A stretch of DNA of 64,000 nucleotides from a virus, in the IMG/VR virus record IMGVR_UViG_3300027733_000028, positions 143,041 through 207,040 of that record. One strand, written 5' to 3'. How positions within the stretch are numbered: the stretch's first letter is position 1; each line of letters opens with the position of its first letter. Made by a program: the position numbers and the translations under genes. The notes under the pieces were generated by a model, which did no database searches, had not been told where the DNA came from, and saw only the letters and a program-made list of their open reading frames with translations. Below are positions 41,116-49,391 of this stretch, piece after piece.

Positions 41116-41376
41116 ATGCGAACACATGCTTCAACAACTTACTTCGAAACGCAATCATCCGCTTTAAACGAAGCATTTCAACACGTTCAATCTCGAGGTT
41201 ATTTGGTAAACGAACCCGATAATCTATGGACTGAACATGTTTCATACGGAACAACCGTTCACTATAATCTTCCTCTTATTCTCGAACGAACAGGTAATCC
41301 TGCTCGTAAATGGTTGCATGTAAATCTTCATCGTATGGATTCAGGAAGATATGAATTAAACTACTACTTAAATTAA
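41116..41376 (+). CDS. Hypothetical protein, 86 aa
   Basis: The ATG after the promoter was chosen; a start nine codons earlier would begin inside the -7 region. The protein is mixed alpha/beta and rich in His, Asn and Tyr. No known motif. Confidence 0.75.
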   Translation: MRTHASTTYFETQSSALNEAFQHVQSRGYLVNEPDNLWTEHVSYGTTVHYNLPLILERTGNPARKWLHVNLHRMDSGRYELNYYLN

Positions 41377-41382
41377 TAAATC

Positions 41383-41610
41383 ATGATAAGAAAAAAAGAA
41401 GAACAAACCGGACCTATCGTTATCGATCTTACTGGTCCTGATGGTAATGCATTCGCCATAATCTCATATGCAAATCGTTTCGCAAAACAAATGGAAATGC
41501 AACCAAACGATCGAGCACAAATGAATACCGATCTTATGTCTGGAGATTATGAACATCTCCTTCAAGTATTCGATAAGCACTTTGGTGAATTCGTTATTCT
41601 TGAACGATAA
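41383..41610 (+). CDS. Hypothetical protein, 75 aa
   Basis: Soluble alpha/beta protein; TGPIVIDLTGPDGNAFAII begins with a strand-turn that looks like a small-domain core shared by several uncharacterised phage proteins. It ends seven bases before the next promoter. Confidence 0.7.
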   Translation: MIRKKEEQTGPIVIDLTGPDGNAFAIISYANRFAKQMEMQPNDRAQMNTDLMSGDYEHLLQVFDKHFGEFVILER

Positions 41611-41616
41611 AAAAAT

Positions 41617-41671
41617 GTTAATAACTTTTTGTCAAAATATTTTTTTATTCCACAAATTTGTTTTATATTTG
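41617..41671 (+). promoter_or_regulatory. Recurrent bipartite phage promoter
   Basis: GTTAATAACTTT, T-run with ATTCC, TATATTTG; spacing 47. It drives the RadA-like ATPase operon. Confidence 0.88.
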
Positions 41672-41701
41672 TTATATCAAATTAATTAAAAAATCATATA
41701 C

Positions 41702-42796
41702 ATGGAAGCAATCCAATTAACAAATGCTCAAATCCTCAAAGCTGAAAAACGTCATGAACGTTCGAGATTTGCAGATAAGTATCAGCTAAAAAACCCATAC
41801 AATGGAACTGAATATTTGTTCCGTGGAATATGGCGTTCAAATCGAGAATTTATTATTTCTCGAGGAACAGAAACTTATTTGGTACCATTTGATAATGTGA
41901 ATCCAAATCCAACAAACGCAAAAATCGAATCTGCTGAGAATCGCAAAATCGAATTGGTACTTATTGATGATCTACATTATGATGATCGTATCTTTCAACC
42001 AATGCGAACCGGAACCCCAATCGATTACATGTTTTCAAACGATGGTGGAATTTATCCGGCTACAAATTACATGGTTATCGGTGATCCTGGCATTGGGAAA
42101 TCTACACAAACACTTGATCTCCTTGCAAAAATCAAAAAGAACGAACCTCATCGAAAAATACTTTTCATCTCTGGCGAAATGAATCAAATCGATATGTATG
42201 GTTATGTTAAACGTTATCCATCATTCGGTAAAATACCTACTCTCTTCCTTTGTGATTATCTAGACGAGGATCCTAAAGAAATCATCGAACAAACATTTAA
42301 TCAAGGTTGGGATATCATCCTTATCGATTCATTTATCGAAGTTCAAGAATCCGTTCAAGCTTCTTCAAATATGACAAGAACTGCAGCAGAAAAATGGTTA
42401 ATCGATATGATGGTCACTCAAAATAAAGGAAACAATGAAGCAAATCTATTTACATCCGTACTTGCAATTCAACAAGTAACTAAGGGTGGTAATTTCGTTG
42501 GTTCCAATAAATTAAAACATAATACAACCGGTATGATCGAATTAAGATACTCATCCGAATTTACCGGTGATCGTTATGCTAAGGTAACTAAAAATCGTCG
42601 AGGTTTCAAATACGAAAAAATATACTTCTCTCTTGATAATCCACTCGAAGTAGAATACGATCAAAAACGACTTGAACGAGATGAAGAAATTCGTAAACGT
42701 TTACAACGTGAAAAAGAAACTCTTCTTTCCGAGGAAGAGAAATTCAATAAGATTTTCGGTATCATACAACCGGAATTAACCGAAACAGAAAATTAA
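41702..42796 (+). CDS. RecA/RadA-superfamily ATPase, DNA replication or recombination
   Basis: Residues ~120-260 form a RecA-type core: Walker A VIGDPGIGKSTQT, KILFISGEMNQIDMY (RadA/DnaB-style GE after strand 2), Walker B DIILIDSFIEV, and LAIQQVTKGGNFVG. The last part has a charged coiled coil. It lacks the zinc finger and Lon-like domain of RadA and the N-terminal domain of DnaB. A role as recombination mediator or helicase-like motor is plausible. Confidence 0.75.
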   Translation: MEAIQLTNAQILKAEKRHERSRFADKYQLKNPYNGTEYLFRGIWRSNREFIISRGTETYLVPFDNVNPNPTNAKIESAENRKIELVLIDDLHYDDRIFQPMRTGTPIDYMFSNDGGIYPATNYMVIGDPGIGKSTQTLDLLAKIKKNEPHRKILFISGEMNQIDMYGYVKRYPSFGKIPTLFLCDYLDEDPKEIIEQTFNQGWDIILIDSFIEVQESVQASSNMTRTAAEKWLIDMMVTQNKGNNEANLFTSVLAIQQVTKGGNFVGSNKLKHNTTGMIELRYSSEFTGDRYAKVTKNRRGFKYEKIYFSLDNPLEVEYDQKRLERDEEIRKRLQREKETLLSEEEKFNKIFGIIQPELTETEN

Positions 42797-42836
42797 TCAA
42801 TAATCCATAAACAAACAAAATCAAAAATAAATAATT

Positions 42837-43349
42837 ATGCAAGCTACAAAAGCAACACCAGTAAGAAAAGATCGCGATCTAATGCGTCAAAAATCTAATG
42901 CCAGTCCTGTTCTCCTTAAACATTGGGAAGCTAATTACACACATTTTCATCGTAATGTAATTAATCCATCATTGTTAAAACAGGAAGATCTTGGCCTTGA
43001 ATTTAAACATAAAGAAAGAACTTTTAAAATTATCGGAATGACTTCTATTTGGACAATGATCGTCGAAGAGATTCGCGAACCAGGAATGAAACCGGTGTAT
43101 TGGGAATGTTCTCGACATTTTGTTCAATTCGCATTAGGCCGTAAAATTCAAGAGTACTTCAAAATTAAAGGAAAGATACATGAACGTCCTAGAGATTATG
43201 ATGCAGTGCAATTATATCTTCCACCAATTTCCGTTCTTAGAAAATTGAAAATTGATAAGGATGAAGATGAAATTCAAGAAACTAAACCTAAATTCGAGAT
43301 CTTTCAAGAAGACAACACAAAGGACGATTACAATAACGAATACGAATAA
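42837..43349 (+). CDS. Hypothetical protein, 170 aa
   Basis: Basic N-terminal part with DNA-binding character (TPVRKDRDLMRQKSN), an alpha/beta middle and an acidic C-terminal tail (EIFQEDNTKDDYNNEYE). Acidic tails are common in phage ssDNA-binding proteins, but no OB-fold pattern is convincing. Probably in the operon of the ATPase and exonuclease. Confidence 0.7.
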   Translation: MQATKATPVRKDRDLMRQKSNASPVLLKHWEANYTHFHRNVINPSLLKQEDLGLEFKHKERTFKIIGMTSIWTMIVEEIREPGMKPVYWECSRHFVQFALGRKIQEYFKIKGKIHERPRDYDAVQLYLPPISVLRKLKIDKDEDEIQETKPKFEIFQEDNTKDDYNNEYE

Positions 43350-43350
43350 T

Positions 43351-43992
43351 ATGAAATATCTATCAATCGACATAGAAACATCTGGCTTAGATCCGGAAAA
43401 CAATCAGATACTTTCAATCGGAGCAATCATTGAAGATACGGAAAACCGGCTACCATTCGATGAGATTCCTAAATTTCATGTATGCATATTGACTGATCAA
43501 TTAACCGGATCTCCATTTGCACTCGACATGAATCGTGAACTCATCGAATCAATGGTTCATTATCAAACTGCCGAGGATCAAGATGAAAAGAATGATTTAG
43601 TAAACATGACTGGCATGCAATTCTTACAACGAGATAATGTGGTTGAATCTTTCTACGATTTCTTATTTCGTAATGGAGTCGTGGAAAATGTTGATTTTCC
43701 TATTAATCCAGGATTAAGTTCTAAAATGAAACCGGTAACAATCAATGTAGCCGGTAAGAATTTCGGTACATTCGACAAGTTATTTCTTGAACGTTTACCT
43801 CGTTGGAAACAAGCAATCCGAATCCGTCAACGAATTATCGATCCATCAATACTTTTCATTGATTGGAAAGCCGATAATGCAATGCCTTCATTAAACACCT
43901 GCAAAGTTCGAGCAAAAATTGGTGGTATCGTAACTCATAATGCTATCGAAGATGCATGGGATGTAATTCAATTATTAAGAACTCAATATTAA
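43351..43992 (+). CDS. DEDDh 3'-5' exonuclease (DnaQ/RNase T-like)
   Basis: Starting at MKYLSIDIETSGL puts ExoI (D-x-E) at the N-terminus, as usual; the longer frame would overlap the previous gene by 98 bases. ExoII is NVAGKNFGTFDKLF and ExoIII is THNAIEDAWDVIQLL, the H-x5-D form of DEDDh enzymes. It could proofread, process RNA or degrade host nucleic acid. A second member is at 55221. Confidence 0.85.
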   Translation: MKYLSIDIETSGLDPENNQILSIGAIIEDTENRLPFDEIPKFHVCILTDQLTGSPFALDMNRELIESMVHYQTAEDQDEKNDLVNMTGMQFLQRDNVVESFYDFLFRNGVVENVDFPINPGLSSKMKPVTINVAGKNFGTFDKLFLERLPRWKQAIRIRQRIIDPSILFIDWKADNAMPSLNTCKVRAKIGGIVTHNAIEDAWDVIQLLRTQY

Positions 43993-44014
43993 TTAAACCT
44001 TAAATAAAATCAAA

Positions 44015-44356
44015 ATGGAAATCTACACTGAAAAAAACGAAAAAACTGCATTTAAAAATCTATTGGAGCCAACTCGTAAATTCTTCCTACAATTAGGAAA
44101 TTACCTACTAATCATCATTGCAATTACTGCCGGTTTTTTTATTGGAAAGTATTATGATGAAGTGTTCTCTAAGGATAAACCTGATGCACAAAAGTTAATC
44201 ATTACTCAATCAAAAAATGTATCCGTTGCAATCTCACAAAACAGCGAATTGATTATTCTTGATCGTAACACCGGAAGCATCGCAATGTTCTCGGATACGG
44301 TAGGAATAAATATATTCAAGTTATATGCGAATCAAATCGCTGGTTCTATAAAGTAA
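44015..44356 (+). CDS. Membrane protein with one TM helix
   Basis: Hydrophobic helix at about residues 28-46 (NYLLIIIAITAGFFIGKYY), with a ~65-residue strand-rich outer domain behind it. Type II topology is likely. No family recognised; it precedes a lysozyme-like gene, so an envelope role is possible. Confidence 0.7.
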   Translation: MEIYTEKNEKTAFKNLLEPTRKFFLQLGNYLLIIIAITAGFFIGKYYDEVFSKDKPDAQKLIITQSKNVSVAISQNSELIILDRNTGSIAMFSDTVGINIFKLYANQIAGSIK

Positions 44357-44390
44357 ATTAATTCATAAAATCTAAAAAAACGTAAGTAAT

Positions 44391-44927
44391 ATGAAGAAGC
44401 TAAAATTTTTAACCGTTATTGTACTAGGTCTTATCGTTGGCCTAATCCATTTAAGAATGGAAAGTAAAATGTACCCAAAAAACGAAAGCCTATCTCTACT
44501 TGATTCTGCTAAATCTCTAGGAATTCCACGGAATGCGGATTGCATTCAAATGTTTGAATCTATCGAGAAATGGTCAGAATTCTATAAGATACCTAAAAGT
44601 TACGCTTATGGAATTGCTTACGAAGAAACTAGATACGAAGGACCCTTTCATTGGAACTATCAATCGGAAAGAATTAGTCCAGTAGGTGCAGTTGGTCCTA
44701 TGCAAATTATGATTGCAACTGGAAAATCTATGGATCCATCTGCAAATCGCAAAAGACTTCTAACTGATATTGATTTCAATGTTAGATTATCAATGAAATT
44801 ACTTCGCCATTTACATGATCGTTATGGTGATTGGCACAAGGTATTCGGTTGCTACAATACCGGTAGACCTATGGTAAATCAATATTCAAAAAATGTAGCA
44901 TCACACAAAATAGATTGGTCATTATGA
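44391..44927 (+). CDS. SLT-type lytic transglycosylase with N-terminal membrane anchor
   Basis: A signal anchor (MKKLKFLTVIVLGLIVGLI) precedes a lysozyme-like domain: YGIAYEETRYEG with the catalytic Glu, SPVGAVGPMQIM, and DIDFNVRLSMKLLRHLHDRYGDWHKVFGCYNTG. These are the ES, GLMQ and AYN blocks of soluble lytic transglycosylase-like proteins. It would cut peptidoglycan from the periplasmic side, aiding lysis or DNA entry. Confidence 0.85.
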   Translation: MKKLKFLTVIVLGLIVGLIHLRMESKMYPKNESLSLLDSAKSLGIPRNADCIQMFESIEKWSEFYKIPKSYAYGIAYEETRYEGPFHWNYQSERISPVGAVGPMQIMIATGKSMDPSANRKRLLTDIDFNVRLSMKLLRHLHDRYGDWHKVFGCYNTGRPMVNQYSKNVASHKIDWSL

Positions 44928-45151
44928 AAATTAAAATGTTAAGAATAACAGTCGATCAAGCATCAACAATGGCTTGGTTGCATTCATTCATTAAAGAATC
45001 TACCCAAAACAAAGTAGATACTAGAAATGATTACTTAGAGATATACTCTGAGAAGGAATTAGAAATCATAGTTCATACTACTGAAAAGATTGATTTAGCT
45101 TTATGGCGAAAAAACCTTAATATAGTAATTAAAGAGATACCTTCTGCATAA
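44924..45151 (+). CDS. Hypothetical protein, 75 aa
   Basis: I chose the ATG overlapping the previous stop (ATGA); an in-frame ATG three codons upstream also exists. Soluble alpha/beta, no motif. It precedes a long hairpin. Confidence 0.65.
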   Translation: MKIKMLRITVDQASTMAWLHSFIKESTQNKVDTRNDYLEIYSEKELEIIVHTTEKIDLALWRKNLNIVIKEIPSA

Positions 45152-45165
45152 CAAAGATAGCCGCC

Positions 45166-45222
45166 TGTTGATGTGTATATTACCTTATTAGGAATCTATT
45201 ATATGTGATATGCACATCAACA
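45166..45222 (+). terminator. Long hairpin, terminator-like
   Basis: A 15-bp stem, TGTTGATGTGTATAT with ATATGCACATCAACA (one G-U pair), 27-base loop, and a T-run eleven bases further on. The large loop and gap are unusual for an intrinsic terminator; an RNA-processing or regulatory site is an alternative. Confidence 0.55.
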
Positions 45223-45249
45223 CTGGTCTTCTTTTTTTAATTCATCTTA

Positions 45250-45257
45250 CATATAAT
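45250..45257 (+). promoter_or_regulatory. Candidate late-type promoter, CATATAAT
   Basis: CATATAATAAATATG, the same wording and 12-base spacing as before the Rieske gene. Confidence 0.33.
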
Positions 45258-45261
45258 AAAT

Positions 45262-46026
45262 ATGAAAACATTAACGATAGGGGATATTCATGGTAGACGA
45301 GATTGGAAGAAATTCTTATTCGGAAGCAATGATTTATACCGAGAATGGCGAAGAGCCGCAGATATTGGTAAAGTAGATATTGTAAAGAATTTACTTCCTT
45401 TATATGATTATGATAAAGTTATCTTTGTCGGTGATTATGTAGATTCTTTCACGATAGAAAATATTGATATGAAGGAAAATCTACAGGATATCATTAACCT
45501 AGCTAGATTTGAAAGAGATCGAGTTGTTCTTCTTTTAGGAAATCATGATGTTCAATATTTCATACCTAAGGTTTCTGGATGTTCCGGATTTAGACCGGAA
45601 ATGATGTGGGATTTTCAAGAGTTATTTCAAAGAGATCGAGACCTATTTCATTTAGCATTTCAATACAAAGATTGGTTATGGACGCATGCCGGAATTAACG
45701 AAAGATTCTATTCAGATCATATGGAAAACCGACCTCGTCATGGAACAGACGATTGGGCTCAAGTACTCAATGATATGATGATGAGAGAAGAGCCTCAAGT
45801 ATTTCAAGTGTCTTTATATCGAGGAGGTGCATCTCTTTATAGCGGTCCTTTATGGACTGATCGAAAAGAATTAGAAAAGGAACCTATGCCTGGAATCAAT
45901 CAGATTGTTGGTCATACTCCAGTAGATGATATTATTGAGATTGAAACTCCTAATGCAAACCTAGTATTTGTTGATACTCTAGAAAGAGGATCTAATCGAC
46001 CATTCGAGAAAGTTTTTGATTATTAA
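45262..46026 (+). CDS. PPP-like metallophosphoesterase/protein phosphatase
   Basis: Motifs in order: GDIHGRRDW, VGDYVDS, LLGNHDVQYF, WTHAGI and GHTPVDD. GDxHG...GDxVDRG...GNHE with THAG is the PPP/Ser-Thr phosphatase layout, as in phage lambda phosphatase; the second block has DS instead of DRG. It may dephosphorylate host proteins or act on nucleotides. A glycosyltransferase gene follows immediately. Confidence 0.82.
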   Translation: MKTLTIGDIHGRRDWKKFLFGSNDLYREWRRAADIGKVDIVKNLLPLYDYDKVIFVGDYVDSFTIENIDMKENLQDIINLARFERDRVVLLLGNHDVQYFIPKVSGCSGFRPEMMWDFQELFQRDRDLFHLAFQYKDWLWTHAGINERFYSDHMENRPRHGTDDWAQVLNDMMMREEPQVFQVSLYRGGASLYSGPLWTDRKELEKEPMPGINQIVGHTPVDDIIEIETPNANLVFVDTLERGSNRPFEKVFDY

Positions 46027-46860
46027 ATGGATAGAATTAAAGTTTGGGCATATTGTTTAGCTTGGAATGAGGAGAAGATGCTCACTTATTATTTGAGACA
46101 TTACACCACTTTCTGTGAGCGAGTAATTGTATATGATAATGAATCAACCGATAATTCTAGAGAAATTTGTTCACGATTCCCTAATGTAGAATTCCGAACA
46201 TTTAGCACAAATAATACATTCGACGATTTTGCACACATTGAAATTAAAACTCGATGTGTGCATGAAGCTCGTAATAAAGCAGATTTTGTTATTGTCACGG
46301 ATTGCGATGAATTCGTCTATCATGAAAATATATTGGAATTCTTAAATGCAGCTAAAGGGAAATATTCGGTACTCTATCCTGCAGGTTTCGATATGGTATC
46401 TGATAAATTTCCTACAACTACTGGATCTATATTCGATGAGGTTAAATCTGGAGTTCCTAATCCCTGGTATTCAAAACCTGTTATACTAGATCCTAATTCA
46501 GTTTTCGAATTTTCTTGGGTTGAAGGCTGTCATGAATTAGTTAATGATACTCTAATATCATTTGGTGATATTCATCATGTCGTTGAAGAACATGAGATAC
46601 CTACAGAAAAACCTTACCGAGGACATATGTGGCCTAGATATAAAAAACAATTTGAGATTCTCGATCGATTCTTTGACCATCCTCTTAAATTACTACATTG
46701 CAAATTCTTAGGTATTGATTATGTTGCTGAAAGGCACGAGGCATATTCTGCTAGATTGAGTGACGTGAATATTAAGTCAGAGTTAGCAAATCATTATTCA
46801 GATGATCTTCAAAATAAATTTAATGAGTTGAATTCTCAAGTTAAGTCTATTTTAAATTAG
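46027..46860 (+). CDS. GT2/GT92-like glycosyltransferase
   Basis: The N-terminus CLAWNEEKMLTYYLRHY, IVYDNESTDNS and VTDCDEFVY (DxDxF) are hallmarks of the Glyco_tranf_2_4/GT92-like group. The enzyme is soluble and would act in the cytoplasm. The gene starts exactly behind the phosphatase stop. It lies apart from the main glycan cluster at 49-55 kb. Confidence 0.78.
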   Translation: MDRIKVWAYCLAWNEEKMLTYYLRHYTTFCERVIVYDNESTDNSREICSRFPNVEFRTFSTNNTFDDFAHIEIKTRCVHEARNKADFVIVTDCDEFVYHENILEFLNAAKGKYSVLYPAGFDMVSDKFPTTTGSIFDEVKSGVPNPWYSKPVILDPNSVFEFSWVEGCHELVNDTLISFGDIHHVVEEHEIPTEKPYRGHMWPRYKKQFEILDRFFDHPLKLLHCKFLGIDYVAERHEAYSARLSDVNIKSELANHYSDDLQNKFNELNSQVKSILN

Positions 46861-46879
46861 ATCTCGGTAATAATTAAAT

Positions 46880-46934
46880 GTTAATAACTTTTTTCAAAAA
46901 GATTTTTTTATTCCGCAAAGATTTATTATATTTG
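46880..46934 (+). promoter_or_regulatory. Recurrent bipartite phage promoter
   Basis: GTTAATAACTTT, T-run with ATTCC and TATATTTG; spacing 47. Confidence 0.88.
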
Positions 46935-46958
46935 TATATACCATTTAATAATAAACAT

Positions 46959-47210
46959 ATGAAAATCAAAAACCAAACCAAAACCGTAATCAAATCTGAA
47001 ATTTTATCAATCGCCGAAGAAATGTCTGCTAATGATTTTATCAACGAATTTAGTAGTCTATTAACATTTGAAGATATTGATAATTTACTCGATGTAAATG
47101 AAGGATTTACTAATGTTTCTATCGAAGTAAAAGATGGTAAAAAATATTTAAAAAATGAAACCATCTTCATCTTATTTTGCGATGGTAAATTCGATTCATA
47201 CTCAAATTAA
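46959..47210 (+). CDS. Hypothetical protein, 83 aa
   Basis: Start chosen after the promoter; the longest frame would read through the promoter. Acidic, helical first half and strand-rich second half. It is the first gene of the tRNA/RNA-ligase segment. No motif. Confidence 0.72.
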   Translation: MKIKNQTKTVIKSEILSIAEEMSANDFINEFSSLLTFEDIDNLLDVNEGFTNVSIEVKDGKKYLKNETIFILFCDGKFDSYSN

Positions 47211-47229
47211 TAATCTAAACTCGAAAAAA

Positions 47230-47316
47230 ATGAAAAAGTTAAAACAAAACTGGCCAATAGTAGCTATACTAATTTGGTTTACTTTAATTGGCATAATTGC
47301 AGTTAAATTAGGATAA
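47230..47316 (+). CDS. Very short membrane peptide, 28 aa
   Basis: MKKLKQNWP followed by a hydrophobic stretch to KLG: one TM helix with a basic N-terminus. Its stop and the RNA ligase start share one base (TAATG), so translation may serve to couple the ligase. Real existence is suggested by the perfect fit between neighbours. Confidence 0.5.
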   Translation: MKKLKQNWPIVAILIWFTLIGIIAVKLG

Positions 47317-48419
47317 TGGAATTAACAAAAGAAATACTAATCCAATACGAAGAAGAAGGATGGATTCGTTCACAATCGCATCCTACTCTCCCATTGAGAA
47401 TTCTTAACTATACTCAGAAAACTCAGTATGAATCTCATTGGGATGAAGTAACTCTCAGTTGTCGAGGACTTATCATCGATTCAGAATATAAGGTAATCGT
47501 TCAGCCATTCGGTAAATTCTTCAATTATGAAGAGGTCGAAAACAAAGGAGAAATTCCTTTGTCTGGTGATTATGTCTATGTCCAAGATAAAATGGATGGT
47601 TCTCTTGGTATTTTATTTTGGTATGAATCCGAATGGATAATGGCTACTCGAGGATCTTTCACTTCAGATCAAGCAATCCGAGGATTAGAAATTGCAAATC
47701 GTCTATTTAATTTAGAGGCTTGGGAAAAATCCATTGCTTATGCATGTGAAATCATTTATCCGGAAAATCGAATTGTAGTTGATTATGGAATTGATGAGAA
47801 ACTCATTTTTCTTAGTGCCTTTTATAACCGTGCATTTTATAATAACAATACAAAAGATTCAGAATTACATTGGACTACTGCAAAAGCATTCTTCAATGTA
47901 AATGGAATTCCTTACAAGTACATCGTTCACACCGAACAGCATTTCGTATTTGGAACTTCTCTTTATAAAGCACTAAAGGAAATGAATCAACGAAATTCTG
48001 AAGGTTTCATTCTTCGATTCCATCCTTCTAATTATCGAATGAAAATCAAATTTGAAGATTATGTTAGACTTCATCGAATAATCACCAGCATCTCATCATA
48101 TGACGTTTGGGAAAACCTAATGAATACTGGTGAAATGTCTGAAAAGGTTTTAGTCGAAGTTCCTGATGAATTTTATTCATGGGTTCGTAAAACAGAAGAG
48201 GATATTCGTTTAGCATATTCCAAATTAGAAACCGAGTATCTAGATCATTTTGATTCCATCAAACGTTTAGGAACTCGAAAGCTATTTGCTCAATCCGCCA
48301 GAAACTTTAGTTATCCTGGAATTTTGTTCAATATGCTAGATGGTCAAGATTATTCAAAAGGAATTTGGTTAATAATCAAACCTAAATATGAGAAGCCTTT
48401 TAGTAATAATGAATCTTGA
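47316..48419 (+). CDS. T4 RNA ligase 1-like RNA ligase
   Basis: Motif I is QDKMDGSLG with Lys92 (Lys99 in T4 Rnl1); ATRGSF (Ia), ACEIIYPENRIV (III), EGFILRF (IV, Glu229) and MKIKFEDYVRLHR (V) follow at the usual spacing, and the all-helical C-terminal domain is present. Length (367) matches T4 Rnl1 (374). T4 Rnl1 reseals tRNA cut by the host PrrC nuclease; tRNA genes lie 300 bases downstream here. A Pnkp partner is not seen in the window. Confidence 0.9.
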   Translation: MELTKEILIQYEEEGWIRSQSHPTLPLRILNYTQKTQYESHWDEVTLSCRGLIIDSEYKVIVQPFGKFFNYEEVENKGEIPLSGDYVYVQDKMDGSLGILFWYESEWIMATRGSFTSDQAIRGLEIANRLFNLEAWEKSIAYACEIIYPENRIVVDYGIDEKLIFLSAFYNRAFYNNNTKDSELHWTTAKAFFNVNGIPYKYIVHTEQHFVFGTSLYKALKEMNQRNSEGFILRFHPSNYRMKIKFEDYVRLHRIITSISSYDVWENLMNTGEMSEKVLVEVPDEFYSWVRKTEEDIRLAYSKLETEYLDHFDSIKRLGTRKLFAQSARNFSYPGILFNMLDGQDYSKGIWLIIKPKYEKPFSNNES

Positions 48420-48430
48420 TAAATGAACAT

Positions 48431-48438
48431 CATATAAT
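48431..48438 (+). promoter_or_regulatory. Candidate late-type promoter, CATATAAT
   Basis: CATATAATA, 28 bases before the next ATG; it could also serve the tRNA genes downstream. Confidence 0.37.
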
Positions 48439-48458
48439 ATTAAACTAATTAACACAAA

Positions 48459-48674
48459 ATGGAAAAACGATACGATAGAGTAATAATCGAATTTCAGAAA
48501 GATGATAAATGCGTAATATCTGCTGCATTATCTGATGCCGATTTAGATTTGCTGCAAAATATGCATGGTCAAGAAAAACATGTTGTTGTTGCAATGATAT
48601 TTCAAGAGATGGAAGAATCTTTAAAAGAAATGGATCAAAAAAATAGTGTCTCGGTACGCTCTGACGAAAGTTAA
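48459..48674 (+). CDS. Hypothetical acidic protein, 71 aa
   Basis: Glu/Asp-rich with a strand-loop-helix layout (RVIIEFQKDDKCVISAALSDADLDLLQ). It precedes the tRNA-Leu gene. No match known. Confidence 0.68.
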   Translation: MEKRYDRVIIEFQKDDKCVISAALSDADLDLLQNMHGQEKHVVVAMIFQEMEESLKEMDQKNSVSVRSDES

Positions 48675-48686
48675 CGATGAGGTCTC

Positions 48687-48713
48687 AGTAGGCAGAAGGC
48701 CTCTGATCCTACT
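48687..48713. other. Hairpin just upstream of tRNA-Leu
   Basis: AGTAGG-CAGA pairs with TCTG-AT-CCTACT around an AGGCC loop: ten pairs with a two-base bulge, six bases from the tRNA 5' end. No T-run, so a tRNA-processing or transcript-end signal is more likely than termination. Confidence 0.5.
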
Positions 48714-48719
48714 CAACAT

Positions 48720-48799
48720 GCCCTTATGGTGGAATTGGTAGACATGCCAGACTTAGGATCTGGTGCTTAGGCGTGTAGGTTCGAGTCCTACTAAGGGTA
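48720..48799 (+). tRNA. tRNA-Leu (anticodon UAG)
   Basis: A class II tRNA with acceptor GCCCTTA/TAAGGGT (G-U at pair 1-72), anticodon stem CCAGA/TCTGG with loop CTTAGGA (anticodon TAG at 48754-48756), a long variable arm, and T-arm GTAGG-TTCGAGT-CCTAC. CCA is not encoded. It would read CUA/CUN codons, useful in this AT-rich genome. Confidence 0.93.
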
Positions 48800-48816
48800 C
48801 TTAAAATAACTATATT

Positions 48817-49131
48817 ATGAAAAACCAATTAATGATTGCCGGACTTATACTAACTCTAGGGAGTTGTTCAGTCGATAAAGAAATTATCAGCAAAGCTGAA
48901 TTTGTAAAATGGTCAACAAAAAATGATACCATCTTTTATAACATTAATCCAGTTGCTTATTATGACCATTCAGAATATGAGTTAAATCCAGGTCACGGTA
49001 AGTATGCTAAACCAATTCAGGAATTATCCATAACGCAATTGCGTTTTGATGTTAAGACCGATGAACTAATTAAATATATACATACAATACATCTTAGACA
49101 AAAGGTAGAAATTGTAGTACCTCGTCATTAA
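48817..49131 (+). CDS. Small lipoprotein
   Basis: The signal peptide MKNQLMIAGLILTLGSC ends in an LGSC lipobox (Cys17), so it should be a lipid-anchored envelope protein. The mature part is 88 residues without known motifs. It is set between two tRNA genes. Phage lipoproteins such as T5 Llp block their own receptor; whether this one does is unknown. Confidence 0.78.
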   Translation: MKNQLMIAGLILTLGSCSVDKEIISKAEFVKWSTKNDTIFYNINPVAYYDHSEYELNPGHGKYAKPIQELSITQLRFDVKTDELIKYIHTIHLRQKVEIVVPRH

Positions 49132-49139
49132 AAATATAT

Positions 49140-49211
49140 TGCGGGATAGAGCAGTGGTAGCTCGGCGGGCTCATAACCCGTAGGTCGCAGGTTCGAATCC
49201 TGCTCCCGCTA
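49140..49211 (+). tRNA. tRNA-Met (CAU), initiator-like
   Basis: Anticodon loop CTCATAA (CAT at 49172-49174). Initiator features: a mismatched first pair (T1 x T72), three G-C pairs in a row next to the loop (GGG/CCC), and A11-U24 in the D stem (GAGC/GCTC). T-arm is GCAGG-TTCGAAT-CCTGC. CCA is not encoded. A phage-encoded initiator tRNA is unusual. Confidence 0.88.
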
Positions 49212-49213
49212 CT

Positions 49214-49288
49214 AAAGATGTAGCTCAGTGACATTAATGAGAGCAATCCGTGAGGACGTGACGGTAGGTTGGATTCCTCCCATCTTTT
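49214..49288 (+). tRNA. tRNA-like element, degenerate
   Basis: It has tRNA length (75), a perfect acceptor stem AAAGATG/CATCTTT and D-stem GCTC/GAGC, but the D-loop is 14 bases, the anticodon arm CCGT/ACGG has a mismatch and no U33 (possible loop AGGACGT), the variable loop is missing and the T-loop is TTGGATT. A decayed or repurposed tRNA is most likely. Confidence 0.45.
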
Positions 49289-49391
49289 ATTTTGGCTACC
49301 TTAATATGTCCCTGGCCAGGAATCGTAAACCCGAGATGCCTATCGCCCGAAGCACACTAGCTCGTTTGGATCGTAAGCCAACAAAGTTTTT
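49289..49391. other. Non-coding stretch before the terminator, possible RNA
   Basis: G+C-richer than the genes around it and probably co-transcribed with the tRNAs. TTGGCT (49292-49297) can pair with AGCCAA (49376-49381), enclosing CCTGGCCAGG and CGAG/CTCG pairings. A 64-codon open frame across it looks spurious. No RNA family recognised. Confidence 0.4.
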
